The notes beneath the pieces are model-generated. The model was not told where the DNA came from. It worked only from the letters and a program-made list of their open reading frames with translations, and searched no databases. Shown here in pieces: positions 52,520 through 60,949 of a stretch of DNA of 64,000 nt. Position numbers and translations under genes: made by a program. Where the stretch lies: contig CP026600.1 of assembly GCA_003288255.1 (NCBI GenBank), forward strand, positions 1,054,001-1,118,000. Reading direction: 5' to 3'. The stretch's first letter is position 1; the number at the start of each line of letters is the position of its first letter. Origin of the DNA: Clostridiaceae bacterium 14S0207 (GTDB lineage Bacteria; Bacillota; Clostridia; Clostridiales; Clostridiaceae).

Positions 52520-52963
52520 ATGAAAATGATAATTTTTTTATTGACTATAGGAATAATTTTAATAATATATAGTGTTTTAGGTATAAAAAAAGAAGAAAAA
52601 GGATTTAATAATTTTTTAGAAGGTAGTTTTGAAAATGCTAAGGATGAAAAACTTGAAATCGGAATTTTAAGAAAAGAAATTGCTGAGACTTTAACAGAAA
52701 TTCAAAAGGATTTAGTTAGTATGGAAGATGAAATAGCAGAATTAAAAGTATTTAAAGAAAGTTTAAAAAATGTTAAACAAAGTAATTCAAGTTTAAATAT
52801 AAACTTTGATTGTAAAAAGGACGATAATATAAAATCGAATGAAAATAGAAAACTTGAAATCAAAAAACTTTTAGAGGAAGGACATTCTGTAGAAGAGATT
52901 AGTGCTAACTTTAATATAGGAAAGGGTGAGGTCTTATTAATAAGAGATTTATATCAAAAATAG
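52520..52963 (+). CDS. Membrane-anchored coiled-coil protein in the SwrB (YlxL) position
   Basis: The 147-residue product has an N-terminal membrane helix (MIIFLLTIGIILIIYSVL), a coiled coil (EIAETLTEIQKDLVSMEDEI) and a C-terminal helix-turn-helix-like segment (EIKKLLEEGHSVEEISANFN, then IGKGEVLLIRDLYQ). This architecture and position after sigD match SwrB/YlxL of Bacillus, which activates the export gate, and the DUF6115 family. Function here is inferred from position and architecture. Confidence 0.7.
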   Translation: MKMIIFLLTIGIILIIYSVLGIKKEEKGFNNFLEGSFENAKDEKLEIGILRKEIAETLTEIQKDLVSMEDEIAELKVFKESLKNVKQSNSSLNINFDCKKDDNIKSNENRKLEIKKLLEEGHSVEEISANFNIGKGEVLLIRDLYQK

Positions 52964-52980
52964 AGCCTTTTCTAAACATT

Positions 52981-53160
52981 TTGAAGGACAAGAAATTTTT
53001 ACTAGGATTAGGTGTGGGTATAATAATTTCTACATTATTAATTTTTAAAAGTTCTTATAGCTATTCTATAAGTGATGCACAAGTGGAAAAAAGAGCTCTT
53101 GAAATGGGCATGATATATAAGGATAATCAAAAAGTAAAAATTGATGAGGTGAAAAAATAA
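52981..53160 (+). CDS. Small single-pass membrane protein
   Basis: A 59-residue frame from TTG 52981, ending one base into flgF, encodes a membrane helix (LLGLGVGIIISTLLIF) followed by YSISDAQVEKRALEMGMIYK. The latter resembles the segment behind the membrane anchor of MltG-like proteins. The frame is open upstream only as far as a TGA in the previous gene. There is no clear ribosome site, so the start is uncertain. Coding is supported by frame, hydrophobic pattern and the coupled ATG overlap with flgF. Confidence 0.6.
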   Translation: MKDKKFLLGLGVGIIISTLLIFKSSYSYSISDAQVEKRALEMGMIYKDNQKVKIDEVKK

Positions 53161-53927
53161 TGATAAGAGGGTTATATACAGCAATTTCTGGAATGATAAC
53201 AGGAGAAGCAAAACAAGGAGTAATAACTAATAATCTTGCAAATGCCAATACGAATGGTTTTAAATGTGATAATTTAGCTGTTAAAAATTTTGGTGATGTT
53301 ATGCTTTACAACTATGATAAGGTTGTTGGAAATAAAAACTATAAAAATAACATAGGGGAAATTAGTAAAGGAAGTGCTATCGATACGGTAGATACTCATT
53401 TTACGCAAGGAATTTTACAACAGACTAAAAGAGATAAAGATTTCGCTATTGAGGGTAGAGGATTTTTTACTGTAAATAGAAATGGTAAAGAATATTATAC
53501 TAGAGATGGACATTTTAATGTTAATTTAGAGGGATATCTTACAAGTGATAATGGAGATCTAGTACAAGGATTTGATTTATATACAGGCAGAAGAGGTCCT
53601 ATAAAAGTTGACGCAGGTGATATATCATGTACTCCTAATGGTAATATAAGAGTTAATGGTGTAGAAAAATATAAACTTGATGTTAAAGATTTTCAAAATT
53701 ATGATACCCTTAAAAAAGTAGGGGATAATTTATATGAAGGAAATGGTGCTAGAGAAGCAGTAAATTACAATGTTAGAAATAGAACCATTGAAAAGTCTAA
53801 TGTAAATATCATAAAAGAAACCATAGATATGATGAATAATAGTAAGGCATTTGAAAGTAATCAAAAAGTTGTACAAACTATTGATGAGACTTTAGGTAAA
53901 GCTGTTAATGAAATTGGAAGATGCTAG
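53160..53927 (+). CDS. flgF: Flagellar basal-body rod protein FlgF (FlhO-like)
   Basis: This is a rod subunit of the FlgF/FlgG family. The 255-residue product begins MIRGLYTAISGMITGEAKQG, with VITNNLANANTNGFKCDNLA. It has AIEGRGFFTVNRNGKEYYTR and the C-terminal NVNIIKETIDMMNNSKAFES. It corresponds to FlhO of Bacillus; whether FlgF or FlgG is the better name depends on phylogeny. Confidence 0.88.
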   Translation: MIRGLYTAISGMITGEAKQGVITNNLANANTNGFKCDNLAVKNFGDVMLYNYDKVVGNKNYKNNIGEISKGSAIDTVDTHFTQGILQQTKRDKDFAIEGRGFFTVNRNGKEYYTRDGHFNVNLEGYLTSDNGDLVQGFDLYTGRRGPIKVDAGDISCTPNGNIRVNGVEKYKLDVKDFQNYDTLKKVGDNLYEGNGAREAVNYNVRNRTIEKSNVNIIKETIDMMNNSKAFESNQKVVQTIDETLGKAVNEIGRC

Positions 53928-53948
53928 ATATTAGGGGAGTGTTAAAAA

Positions 53949-54749
53949 ATGTATAGACTTACGTGGACAAGTAAGGGAGCTATGATGGCTCAGCAAGAAA
54001 AGTTAGATAGTATTTCTAATAATATGGCCAATGTTAATACAACAGGATATAAAAAAGTTACAGTAGGTTTTTCAGATCTTTTAAATGAGTCTTTAGTTCG
54101 TAGAGGATATCCGTTAATAGATGAAAAGAACGGAAGGCTTCAACATAGCACTGGGGTTAAACCTAATAAATGGATAAGAGAAAATGTTCAAGGAAGTTTA
54201 AAAGAAACAGGTATAGCAACTGATCTTGCATTAGATGGGGATGGATATTTTCAAATAGATATTCCAGAGGGAAATAGAACTTATAAAGCATTTACAAGAG
54301 ACGGATCCTTTAAAATAGATGTTAAAGGTGACTTAGTTGATGGTAATGGAAATTATGTTACTATAATGAAAAATGGTAATAAAGTCAGATTAAGTGATCT
54401 TGGAGTAAGAGTAAGTTCAGATAATATCTCTATTTCAACAGATGGAGATATTAATATTAAAAATGGTAATAATATTATAGATGCAGGAAAAATACAAGTT
54501 AAAAAATTTGTAGGAAATAATGCGTTAGAATCTAAAGGAAATAGCGTATATGTTCCTAAACAAGGGGCTACAGAATTACCAGCAGATGATTATAGTATTC
54601 ATTCAGGATATGTTGAATTATCAAATGTAGATCTTGGAGATGAAATGACAGATCTTATTATAACTCAGAGAGCTTTTCAATTAAGTGCTAATGCTCTTAA
54701 AACATCAGATGAAATGTGGGGAATGGTGAACAACTTAAGAGGCAGATAG
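53949..54749 (+). CDS. flgG: Flagellar basal-body rod protein FlgG (FlhP-like)
   Basis: This is the distal rod protein. The 266-residue product starts MYRLTWTSKGAMMAQQEKLD, with SISNNMANVNTTGYKKVTVG. It has ALDGDGYFQIDIPEGNRTYK and the C-terminal GYVELSNVDLGDEMTDLIIT, ending RAFQLSANALKTSDEMWGMV. It is the last gene of the operon, followed by a strong terminator. Confidence 0.9.
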   Translation: MYRLTWTSKGAMMAQQEKLDSISNNMANVNTTGYKKVTVGFSDLLNESLVRRGYPLIDEKNGRLQHSTGVKPNKWIRENVQGSLKETGIATDLALDGDGYFQIDIPEGNRTYKAFTRDGSFKIDVKGDLVDGNGNYVTIMKNGNKVRLSDLGVRVSSDNISISTDGDINIKNGNNIIDAGKIQVKKFVGNNALESKGNSVYVPKQGATELPADDYSIHSGYVELSNVDLGDEMTDLIITQRAFQLSANALKTSDEMWGMVNNLRGR

Positions 54750-54787
54750 TAAATAAGAATTTATAAATTAAATAATATAAAAAACAT

Positions 54788-54837
54788 AACACTTTGTATG
54801 AAATAAATAATAGTTTATTTTATATAAAGTGTTTTTT
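54788..54837 (+). terminator. Terminator of the early flagellar operon
   Basis: A 20-bp stem (54788-54807 with 54814-54833), containing two G-T-type mismatches and starting AACACTTT, with loop TAATAG and a following T6 run. Confidence 0.93.
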
Positions 54838-54902
54838 AGTATTAAATTAAAAATTTAGCATATAAATTAATATAGAATAAAATAAAAAAGGGGAGAGGAA
54901 GT

Positions 54903-55658
54903 TTGGGATATACATTAGGATGTTTAATGAGCATATTATTATGGAATTTTAATAGAGAAAACTTATATATATATATTCCTAAAAAAATTAGGAGAAACAA
55001 AGTGTTATCTTTAGACTTCATTTTGATTTATACTTTTTTTATTTTGGGTATAATGTTTCTATTAAGATTTATTTTACCTAAGGAGATGTATAATTTTTTA
55101 GTTGGATTTTTAGTAATAGATTTTAGTACTAAGGAAAAAGAAAATATAAATGTTTGTAGAGGAAAAAATTTAGAAGAGGGTATTTTTAATATTTCTGAGG
55201 CAGTTATATGTGGTTTTATAGCACCTTTATTTTATATTATGTTATTTGGAAATTTAGTTGGGATTTTATATCTACAGTTAAAAATACTTGGTAGCATTTA
55301 TAATAATGAGATTTTAAATAGTATAATAAAGATATTGAATCTAGTTCCATCGATTATTGCTGAGTCACTTCTATTAATTATAAATATTCCTAAAATAAAA
55401 ATTAAAGATAAAATTTTTAATGGAGAATACATCTCCAACTTATTTGTAAATCCACTATTAAATCTAGATATATTAGCCTCTAAAATATATGAATTTAACT
55501 TTTATTATTATACAAGAATAAAAAATACAACATATGTTAAAAGCTATGGAAGTACTAATTGTAAGGTAAAAAAAGATGCAATTAAGGAATATCAAAAGCA
55601 TGCTTATTTATGTTGTCTTATATATTTTATATTTTTCTTATTTGTATGTAAAATTTAA
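54903..55658 (+). CDS. Divergent CbiB/CobD-like membrane protein
   Basis: The 251-residue product starts at TTG behind GGGGAGAGG. It has four to five membrane segments. The stretch ISEAVICGFIAPLFYIMLFG resembles the VAENTVDGVIAPLFYALLGG segment of CbiB (cobinamide-phosphate synthase). The rest follows the same order: Ile/Leu-rich IIKILNLVPSIIAESLLLII, then FYYYTRIKNTTYVKSYGSTN and KKDAIKEYQKH. Key Asn and Gly residues of the active family are not preserved, so it may not make cobinamide. No other cobalamin gene is near. It could be an unrelated membrane protein. Confidence 0.45.
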   Translation: MGYTLGCLMSILLWNFNRENLYIYIPKKIRRNKVLSLDFILIYTFFILGIMFLLRFILPKEMYNFLVGFLVIDFSTKEKENINVCRGKNLEEGIFNISEAVICGFIAPLFYIMLFGNLVGILYLQLKILGSIYNNEILNSIIKILNLVPSIIAESLLLIINIPKIKIKDKIFNGEYISNLFVNPLLNLDILASKIYEFNFYYYTRIKNTTYVKSYGSTNCKVKKDAIKEYQKHAYLCCLIYFIFFLFVCKI

Positions 55659-55665
55659 AAAAATA

Positions 55666-55716
55666 AAAAAGAGGAATCTCTTTTTAGAAAATTTCTATTT
55701 AGAGATAACCTCTTTT
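55666..55716. terminator. Bidirectional terminator between convergent genes
   Basis: AAAAAGAGGAATCTCT and AGAGATAACCTCTTTT form a stem with a one-base asymmetry. It serves the membrane-protein gene on + and ppaC on -. Confidence 0.8.
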
Positions 55717-55722
55717 ATTAAA

Positions 55723-56658
55723 TTATTTTAATTCTTCTATTGCTTTTGTAATTGGAGGAATAACTTGTTTCTTTCTTGAAACAACTCCTGGAAGATAAGA
55801 AGAATTTTCAACTAAAGTAGTGTTAAATGCTTTATTGATTATATCTAATCCTTCTCCACAAGCAATGATTTCTGAACTAGTTTCGATTATATCAGTAGCA
55901 AGTAATACTAATACATAATATCCTTCTTCTTTAGTTTTTGACTCCATAAGATCTAAAAATTCAGGTTTTCTTTTCTTGAATCCTTCAAGATCCATTGTAG
56001 TAACTTGAGCTACACCTATTTTAAACTCTTTTAGAGAGAAAGTTTTAAAGTCTTGATTAAAGATTTCATCTGCAGTACGTCCTTCTAATGATGTACCAGC
56101 TTTAAACATTTCTTTTGCAAAAGTCTCAAGTTCAATATTAGCTATTTTAGCAAGACGTTCTAATACTTCTTTATCTACAGGTGTAGCAGTTGGTGATTTT
56201 AAAAGTAGTGTATCAGAAATTATAGCACCACAAAGAACACCAGCTATACTAGTAGAAGGAGTTAATCCTTTTTCAAAGAACATATTAGCAACGATTGTTG
56301 AAGTGCTTCCTAAAGGTTCATTTCTGAAGTATATAGGATTTGCAGTTTCTATATCAGCTATTCTATGGTGATCAATTATTTCTAATAATTCTCCATTTTC
56401 TAATTCAGGTATAGTTTGAGCTTTTTCGTTATGGTCAACTAATATGATTTTTTTATCCTTAGCTGATTCTATTAGTTTAGGTTCTTCCGCATGAAAGTAA
56501 TCTAATATAAATTTAGTTTCATTAGAAATGTTTCCAAGTCTTGCTGGAACTACAGAAGTATCTCCTAATTGATTTTTTAGATTTGCATATGCAATAGCAG
56601 CGCAAATAGAATCTGAATCAGGATTTTTATGTCCTGTTACATAAATTATGTTTTCCAT
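55723..56658 (-). CDS. ppaC: Manganese-dependent inorganic pyrophosphatase
   Basis: This type II (DHH-family) enzyme hydrolyses pyrophosphate in the cytosol. The 311-residue product starts MENIIYVTGHKNPDSDSICA, with the His and Asp ligands. It has KIILVDHNEKAQTIPEL, ELLEIIDHHRIADIETANPI (DHH motif) and the C-terminal SRKKQVIPPITKA that binds substrate. No CBS or DRTGG insert is present, so it is the short constitutive form. It is transcribed opposite to the neighbouring genes. Confidence 0.95.
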   Translation of the reverse strand: MENIIYVTGHKNPDSDSICAAIAYANLKNQLGDTSVVPARLGNISNETKFILDYFHAEEPKLIESAKDKKIILVDHNEKAQTIPELENGELLEIIDHHRIADIETANPIYFRNEPLGSTSTIVANMFFEKGLTPSTSIAGVLCGAIISDTLLLKSPTATPVDKEVLERLAKIANIELETFAKEMFKAGTSLEGRTADEIFNQDFKTFSLKEFKIGVAQVTTMDLEGFKKRKPEFLDLMESKTKEEGYYVLVLLATDIIETSSEIIACGEGLDIINKAFNTTLVENSSYLPGVVSRKKQVIPPITKAIEELK

Positions 56659-56801
56659 AGTGAATCTCCTTTGATATATGTAAAATTTTAGCTTAATAAT
56701 TTAATTAAAGAAAAATTAGCCATCATAAAGTATATTGTAATGTTTAACTTCTATAAAGTAAAGTCTTGAACTAAAAAAATTATTTAATATTTGTTTTAAA
56801 G

Positions 56802-56831
56802 TTCATAAGCCTATAAGGTAATACATATAAT
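56802..56831 (+). promoter_or_regulatory. Sigma-A promoter candidate of the calcium ATPase gene
   Basis: TTCATA at 56802-56807, 18 bases, TATAAT at 56826-56831, 46 bases before the TTG start. Confidence 0.5.
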
Positions 56832-56877
56832 TTAAAGAAATGATAATAAGTTTACACAATGAAAGGGGGAGGTACTG

Positions 56878-59442
56878 TTGTTAAAGCAAGATGATTACAG
56901 AGTAAAAAATGATAAAAAATGTGGTCTTACGGAAGATGAAGCAAAAAGACGTTTAAAAAAATATGGTCCTAATCTAATTGAGAAAAAACAAAAGATTTCA
57001 CCATTAAAAATATTTTTAAGTCAATTTAATGATTTAATAACATGGGTTTTAATTGTAGCCACAATTATTTCAGGATTTATGGGGGACAAAGCTGATGCTA
57101 TAACTATTATTATTATTGTAATAATGAATGCGATATTAGGGTTTATTCAGGAATATAAAACTGAAAAGTCTTTAGAAGCCTTAAAGGCTTTAGCATCTCC
57201 AACTGCTAAGGTTATAAGAAATGGTAATATAAAAGTTGTTAATGCAGAGACTTTAGTTCCAGGAGATTTAATTATTTTAGAAGCAGGAGATAGAGTACCA
57301 GGAGATGCTTGTTTAGTAGAGGCTACCAATGTCCTTATAGATGAATCCTTACTTACAGGAGAATCGGTAGGAGTTGAAAAAAACGTAAATAAAGGCAGTA
57401 ATGACGTTTTTATGGGTACTACTATTTTAAGGGGACATGCGAAAGCTACTATTATGCTTACAGGTATGGATACAGAGATGGGGAAAATAGCTAATATGTT
57501 AGATAATATTACTGCAGAACGTTCGCCATTAAAAGAAAAGTTAAATTCTTTAGGAAAAGTTTTAGTTTTAATGTGTGCAATTATCTGTGTAGTAGTAACT
57601 GTATTAGGTATATTTAGAGGACAAGATCCAGGAGAAATGTTCTTGTTAGGAGTAAGTTTGGCAGTTGCAGCTATACCGGAAGGACTTGCCGCTATTGTAA
57701 CAATAGCATTAGCTATTGGTGTTTCTAGAATGCTTAAGAGAAATGCATTGGTTAGAAAACTTCCTGCTGTAGAAACCTTAGGATGCACATCTGTTATATG
57801 TAGCGATAAAACAGGTACTTTAACTCAAAACAATATGACCGTAAAGGAGATATATTTTAACGATAAAGTTTATACCCAAGGGTTTAACGAAAAAAATGAA
57901 TTAAACTTGCTTAAGAAGGCTTTTACATATTGTAATGATTGTAATTACGATTTTAAAGAAAAAAGTCTTAAGAAAGCATTGTTTGGAGATCCAACAGAAA
58001 CTGCATTAATTAAAGCATTTTTCAATAATACAGGAGAAATTAAAAAGTTCTTAGAAAATGGAAAGAGAATTTTTGATATACCGTTTGATTCTACTAGAAA
58101 GATGATGTCTGTAATATACAAAGAGGATAATAGGGAATTAGGTTATATTAAAGGAGCTCCAGAAAGACTTATAAAAAGATGCAGATATATTTTAATTAAT
58201 GGAGAAAAGGTTTTATTTCAGGGTGTATATAAGCAAAGAGTTTTAGAACAAATAGAGAGTATGTCAAATAAAGCCTTAAGATGTATAGCTGCTGCATATA
58301 AAGATGGAAATTTACCTAAAAATTCTTCATTAGAGGATAACTTAGTTTTTCTAGGTGTAGCTGGTATAATAGATCCTCCTAGATTAGAAGCAAAGGATTC
58401 AGTTTTAAAATGTAGAATGGCTGGTATAAAGGTTGTTATGATAACAGGAGATCATAAAAATACAGCTTTTGCTATAGGAAAAGAGTTGGATATTTGTAAA
58501 AAAGAAGATGAGGTTATTACCGGTGAACAATTAGATAAACTTTCTGATAAGGAACTTAAAGAGAAGATACAACATTTAAGTATTTTTGCTCGTGTTAGTC
58601 CTGAACACAAACTTAGGATAGTAAGGGCATTTAAAGCTAAAGGACATATAGTTTCAATGACTGGTGATGGAGTGAATGATGCCCCAGCAGTTAAAGAGGC
58701 TGATATTGGAGTTTCTATGGGTATTTCAGGTACAGATGTTACGAAAGAAGCTTCTTCGATGATATTATTAGATGATGATTTTTCTACTATAGTATCTGCT
58801 ATAGAAGAAGGAAGAGGTATTTATGCTAATATAAGAAAATTTATAAGATATCTTTTATCTTGTAATCTAGGAGAGGTTTTAACAGTTTTTCTATCTTCTA
58901 TATTATATCTTCCAGCACCATTACTTCCTATTCAAATATTATTTGTAAATTTAGCTACAGACGGACTTCCAGCTATTGCATTAGGTGTAGACCCTGGTGA
59001 TCCTGATATTATGTTAAATAAGCCTAGAAATAGAGAAGAAAGCATATTTGCTAGGGGACTAAAGGAAAAGATATTTATAAGAGGTATATTAATAGGAGTT
59101 TGTACTGTTCTATCTTTTATGGTAGGAAAATATTATGGAATGAATTTAAAGGTATGTAGAACTTTAGCTCTTTGTACTTTGATACTTTCTCAATTATTCC
59201 ATGTATTTGAATGTCGTTCAGAGAAACATTCTGTATTTAAGATAAATCCATTTACCAATATATATTTATTATTAGCAGTTTCAGTATCAGTAATAATGCT
59301 TTTAGGTATATTATATGTTCCATTTTTCCAAGGAATATTCCACACAGTAGCCTTGAATTTAGCACAATGGACTATTGTACTTTTCTTCTCAGGAATAATG
59401 TTCATTATAAATAGTGTTGCATTGTATGTTGGCGAAAAATAG
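56878..59442 (+). CDS. P-type Ca2+-transporting ATPase (PMCA/SERCA type)
   Basis: This exports Ca2+ (possibly Mn2+) across the membrane. The 854-residue product starts at TTG behind GGGGGAGG. It has the actuator LLTGESVGVEKN, the membrane Pro-Glu motif AAIPEGLAAIVTIALAIGVS, the phosphorylated Asp310 in VICSDKTGTLT, KGAPERLI in the nucleotide domain, and the hinge SMTGDGVNDAPAVKEADIGV. About ten membrane helices are arranged as expected. The N-terminal LTEDEAKRRLKKYGPNLI is the cation ATPase N-domain. Confidence 0.93.
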   Translation: MLKQDDYRVKNDKKCGLTEDEAKRRLKKYGPNLIEKKQKISPLKIFLSQFNDLITWVLIVATIISGFMGDKADAITIIIIVIMNAILGFIQEYKTEKSLEALKALASPTAKVIRNGNIKVVNAETLVPGDLIILEAGDRVPGDACLVEATNVLIDESLLTGESVGVEKNVNKGSNDVFMGTTILRGHAKATIMLTGMDTEMGKIANMLDNITAERSPLKEKLNSLGKVLVLMCAIICVVVTVLGIFRGQDPGEMFLLGVSLAVAAIPEGLAAIVTIALAIGVSRMLKRNALVRKLPAVETLGCTSVICSDKTGTLTQNNMTVKEIYFNDKVYTQGFNEKNELNLLKKAFTYCNDCNYDFKEKSLKKALFGDPTETALIKAFFNNTGEIKKFLENGKRIFDIPFDSTRKMMSVIYKEDNRELGYIKGAPERLIKRCRYILINGEKVLFQGVYKQRVLEQIESMSNKALRCIAAAYKDGNLPKNSSLEDNLVFLGVAGIIDPPRLEAKDSVLKCRMAGIKVVMITGDHKNTAFAIGKELDICKKEDEVITGEQLDKLSDKELKEKIQHLSIFARVSPEHKLRIVRAFKAKGHIVSMTGDGVNDAPAVKEADIGVSMGISGTDVTKEASSMILLDDDFSTIVSAIEEGRGIYANIRKFIRYLLSCNLGEVLTVFLSSILYLPAPLLPIQILFVNLATDGLPAIALGVDPGDPDIMLNKPRNREESIFARGLKEKIFIRGILIGVCTVLSFMVGKYYGMNLKVCRTLALCTLILSQLFHVFECRSEKHSVFKINPFTNIYLLLAVSVSVIMLLGILYVPFFQGIFHTVALNLAQWTIVLFFSGIMFIINSVALYVGEK

Positions 59443-59499
59443 ATATTTTATATGGATAAAAGTAAAGAATATTTTTTAGAATAAATATAGATATGTAAA

Positions 59500-59529
59500 A
59501 AAAAGGATAACCCTTAGGTTATCCTTTTT
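59500..59529. terminator. Bidirectional terminator between convergent genes
   Basis: AAAAAGGATAACC and GGTTATCCTTTTT form a perfect 13-bp stem with a 4-base loop. Confidence 0.9.
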
Positions 59530-59947
59530 ATCTAATCTTTTTATTTGGACGAACTCTTTGAACTTTAAGGTTTTCAGCACCTTCAACTGGAACAAGGAAC
59601 TTTTTAGTAGTATTATTTCGTATATTTAAAATTTCTACGATTTCACGTGTATCTTTCTTACTTACATGAGATTTTAAACCTTGAACTATAAGAGAATGTC
59701 CTTGGAATATTGTCATGAAGTTAACTTGTTTAAACCAACGTCTCTTTTTATAAACACATTGAACAACATTTTTGCTATTTTCAGGTTTAATTAATATAAT
59801 AGCTGTAAGTTTATGTATAATCCATAAAAAAGTTTTTTCTTCAACTTTAATTGAAAGAACTTTACCTTGAACTTGAGTTATTCTATCTTTATTTTTGTCA
59901 AAAAATACTTCAGCTGATTTCTGTCTAAAACTATCTTTAAATCCCAT
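59528..59947 (-). CDS. Conserved-looking unknown protein, possible OB-like fold
   Basis: I do not recognise this 139-residue product. It is basic, has no signal peptide or clear membrane helix, and alternates beta-like stretches: VQGKVLSIKVEEKTFLWIIH, LTAIILIKPENSKNVVQCVY, and MTIFQGHSLIVQGLKSHVSK. The end is Arg/Lys-rich (LKVQRVRPNKKIR). A beta-rich nucleic-acid- or ribosome-binding role is imaginable but unsupported. It has its own terminator and an AAAGGAG ribosome site. Confidence 0.7.
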   Translation of the reverse strand: MGFKDSFRQKSAEVFFDKNKDRITQVQGKVLSIKVEEKTFLWIIHKLTAIILIKPENSKNVVQCVYKKRRWFKQVNFMTIFQGHSLIVQGLKSHVSKKDTREIVEILNIRNNTTKKFLVPVEGAENLKVQRVRPNKKIR

Positions 59948-60074
59948 AAATTAAAACTCCTTTACTTTAAAAATTCCTTGATATTAATGTAAAATTCATA
60001 ATAAAATGCTAAGAATATTATATATTAAGTTAAAACATATAACAAGGGCTAAGGCATACTTTATGAATATTATA

Positions 60075-60103
60075 TGATACAATTTAGAAAAATATGATAT
60101 AAT
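60075..60103 (+). promoter_or_regulatory. Extended -10 promoter candidate of deoC
   Basis: TGATAC at 60075-60080, 17 bases, TATAAT at 60098-60103 preceded by TGA (extended -10), 63 bases before the ATG. Confidence 0.5.
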
Positions 60104-60166
60104 TAGAGGTGTTTTATACTTTATAAACAAATGATAAATAAACTTTTTATTATTGGAGGAAGAAAA

Positions 60167-60823
60167 ATGGATAAAAATACATTAAGCAAATTGATAGATC
60201 ATACTTTATTAAAACCAGAAGCTGAGGCTTCGCAAATAGAACAATTATGTAGTGAAGCTTTAAAATATAATTTTGCTTCTGTTTGTGTAAATCCTTCATA
60301 TGTATCTTTATGTAGTGAATTATTAAAAGGATCTAATGTAGATGTTTGTACTGTAATAGGTTTTCCTTTAGGTGCAACAACTACTAAAGTTAAGGTATTT
60401 GAATCTGAAGATGCTATAGCAAATGGTGCTACAGAAATAGATATGGTTATTAATGTGGGAAGACTAAAAGAAAAAGATTATGATTATGTAAAAAAAGATA
60501 TAGAGGCTGTTGTAAATTGTGCTAAAAATAAAGCTTTAGTTAAGGTTATCATTGAAACTTGTCTTTTAACAGATGAAGAGAAGATAAAAGTGTGTGAACT
60601 TTCTAAGGAAGCAGGAGCTGATTTTGTTAAAACATCAACTGGTTTTTCAAAAGGTGGAGCAACAGAAAGGGATATTGCATTAATGAGAAAAACTGTTGGA
60701 GATGATATGGGAGTTAAAGCTTCAGGTGGAGTTCGAACTTTGGAAGATGCATTAAAAATGGTAGAAGCCGGTGCAAGTAGAATAGGTGCTTCAGCATCTA
60801 TAAATATAGTAGAGGCCTTATAG
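60167..60823 (+). CDS. deoC: Deoxyribose-phosphate aldolase DeoC
   Basis: DeoC cleaves 2-deoxyribose-5-phosphate to acetaldehyde and glyceraldehyde-3-phosphate. The start at 60167 (behind GGAGGA) gives [20 protein letters not shown]. The 218-residue product has [39 protein letters not shown] and the Schiff-base lysine in [16 protein letters not shown]. The C-terminal [20 protein letters not shown] is present. Confidence 0.96.
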   Translation: MDKNTLSKLIDHTLLKPEAEASQIEQLCSEALKYNFASVCVNPSYVSLCSELLKGSNVDVCTVIGFPLGATTTKVKVFESEDAIANGATEIDMVINVGRLKEKDYDYVKKDIEAVVNCAKNKALVKVIIETCLLTDEEKIKVCELSKEAGADFVKTSTGFSKGGATERDIALMRKTVGDDMGVKASGGVRTLEDALKMVEAGASRIGASASINIVEAL

Positions 60824-60862
60824 TAAAAAAGAGAATTAACTTAAATTTTTATTAAGTTTAAG

Positions 60863-60889
60863 AGCATACATGAAAATGTATGCTTTTTC
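60863..60889 (+). terminator. Terminator of deoC
   Basis: AGCATACAT and ATGTATGCT form a perfect 9-bp stem with a GAAA loop, followed by TTTTCT. Confidence 0.9.
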
Positions 60890-60949
60890 TTTTGTGTCCA
60901 AATTTATTTTATTGAATATTTATATATTATGAATGAAAGGAGGAGTTTT

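Noticed and set aside
57147-57788. Long 213-residue minus-strand frame inside the calcium ATPase gene
   Set aside because: It is the antisense shadow of a conserved ATPase, with no ribosome site or domain.
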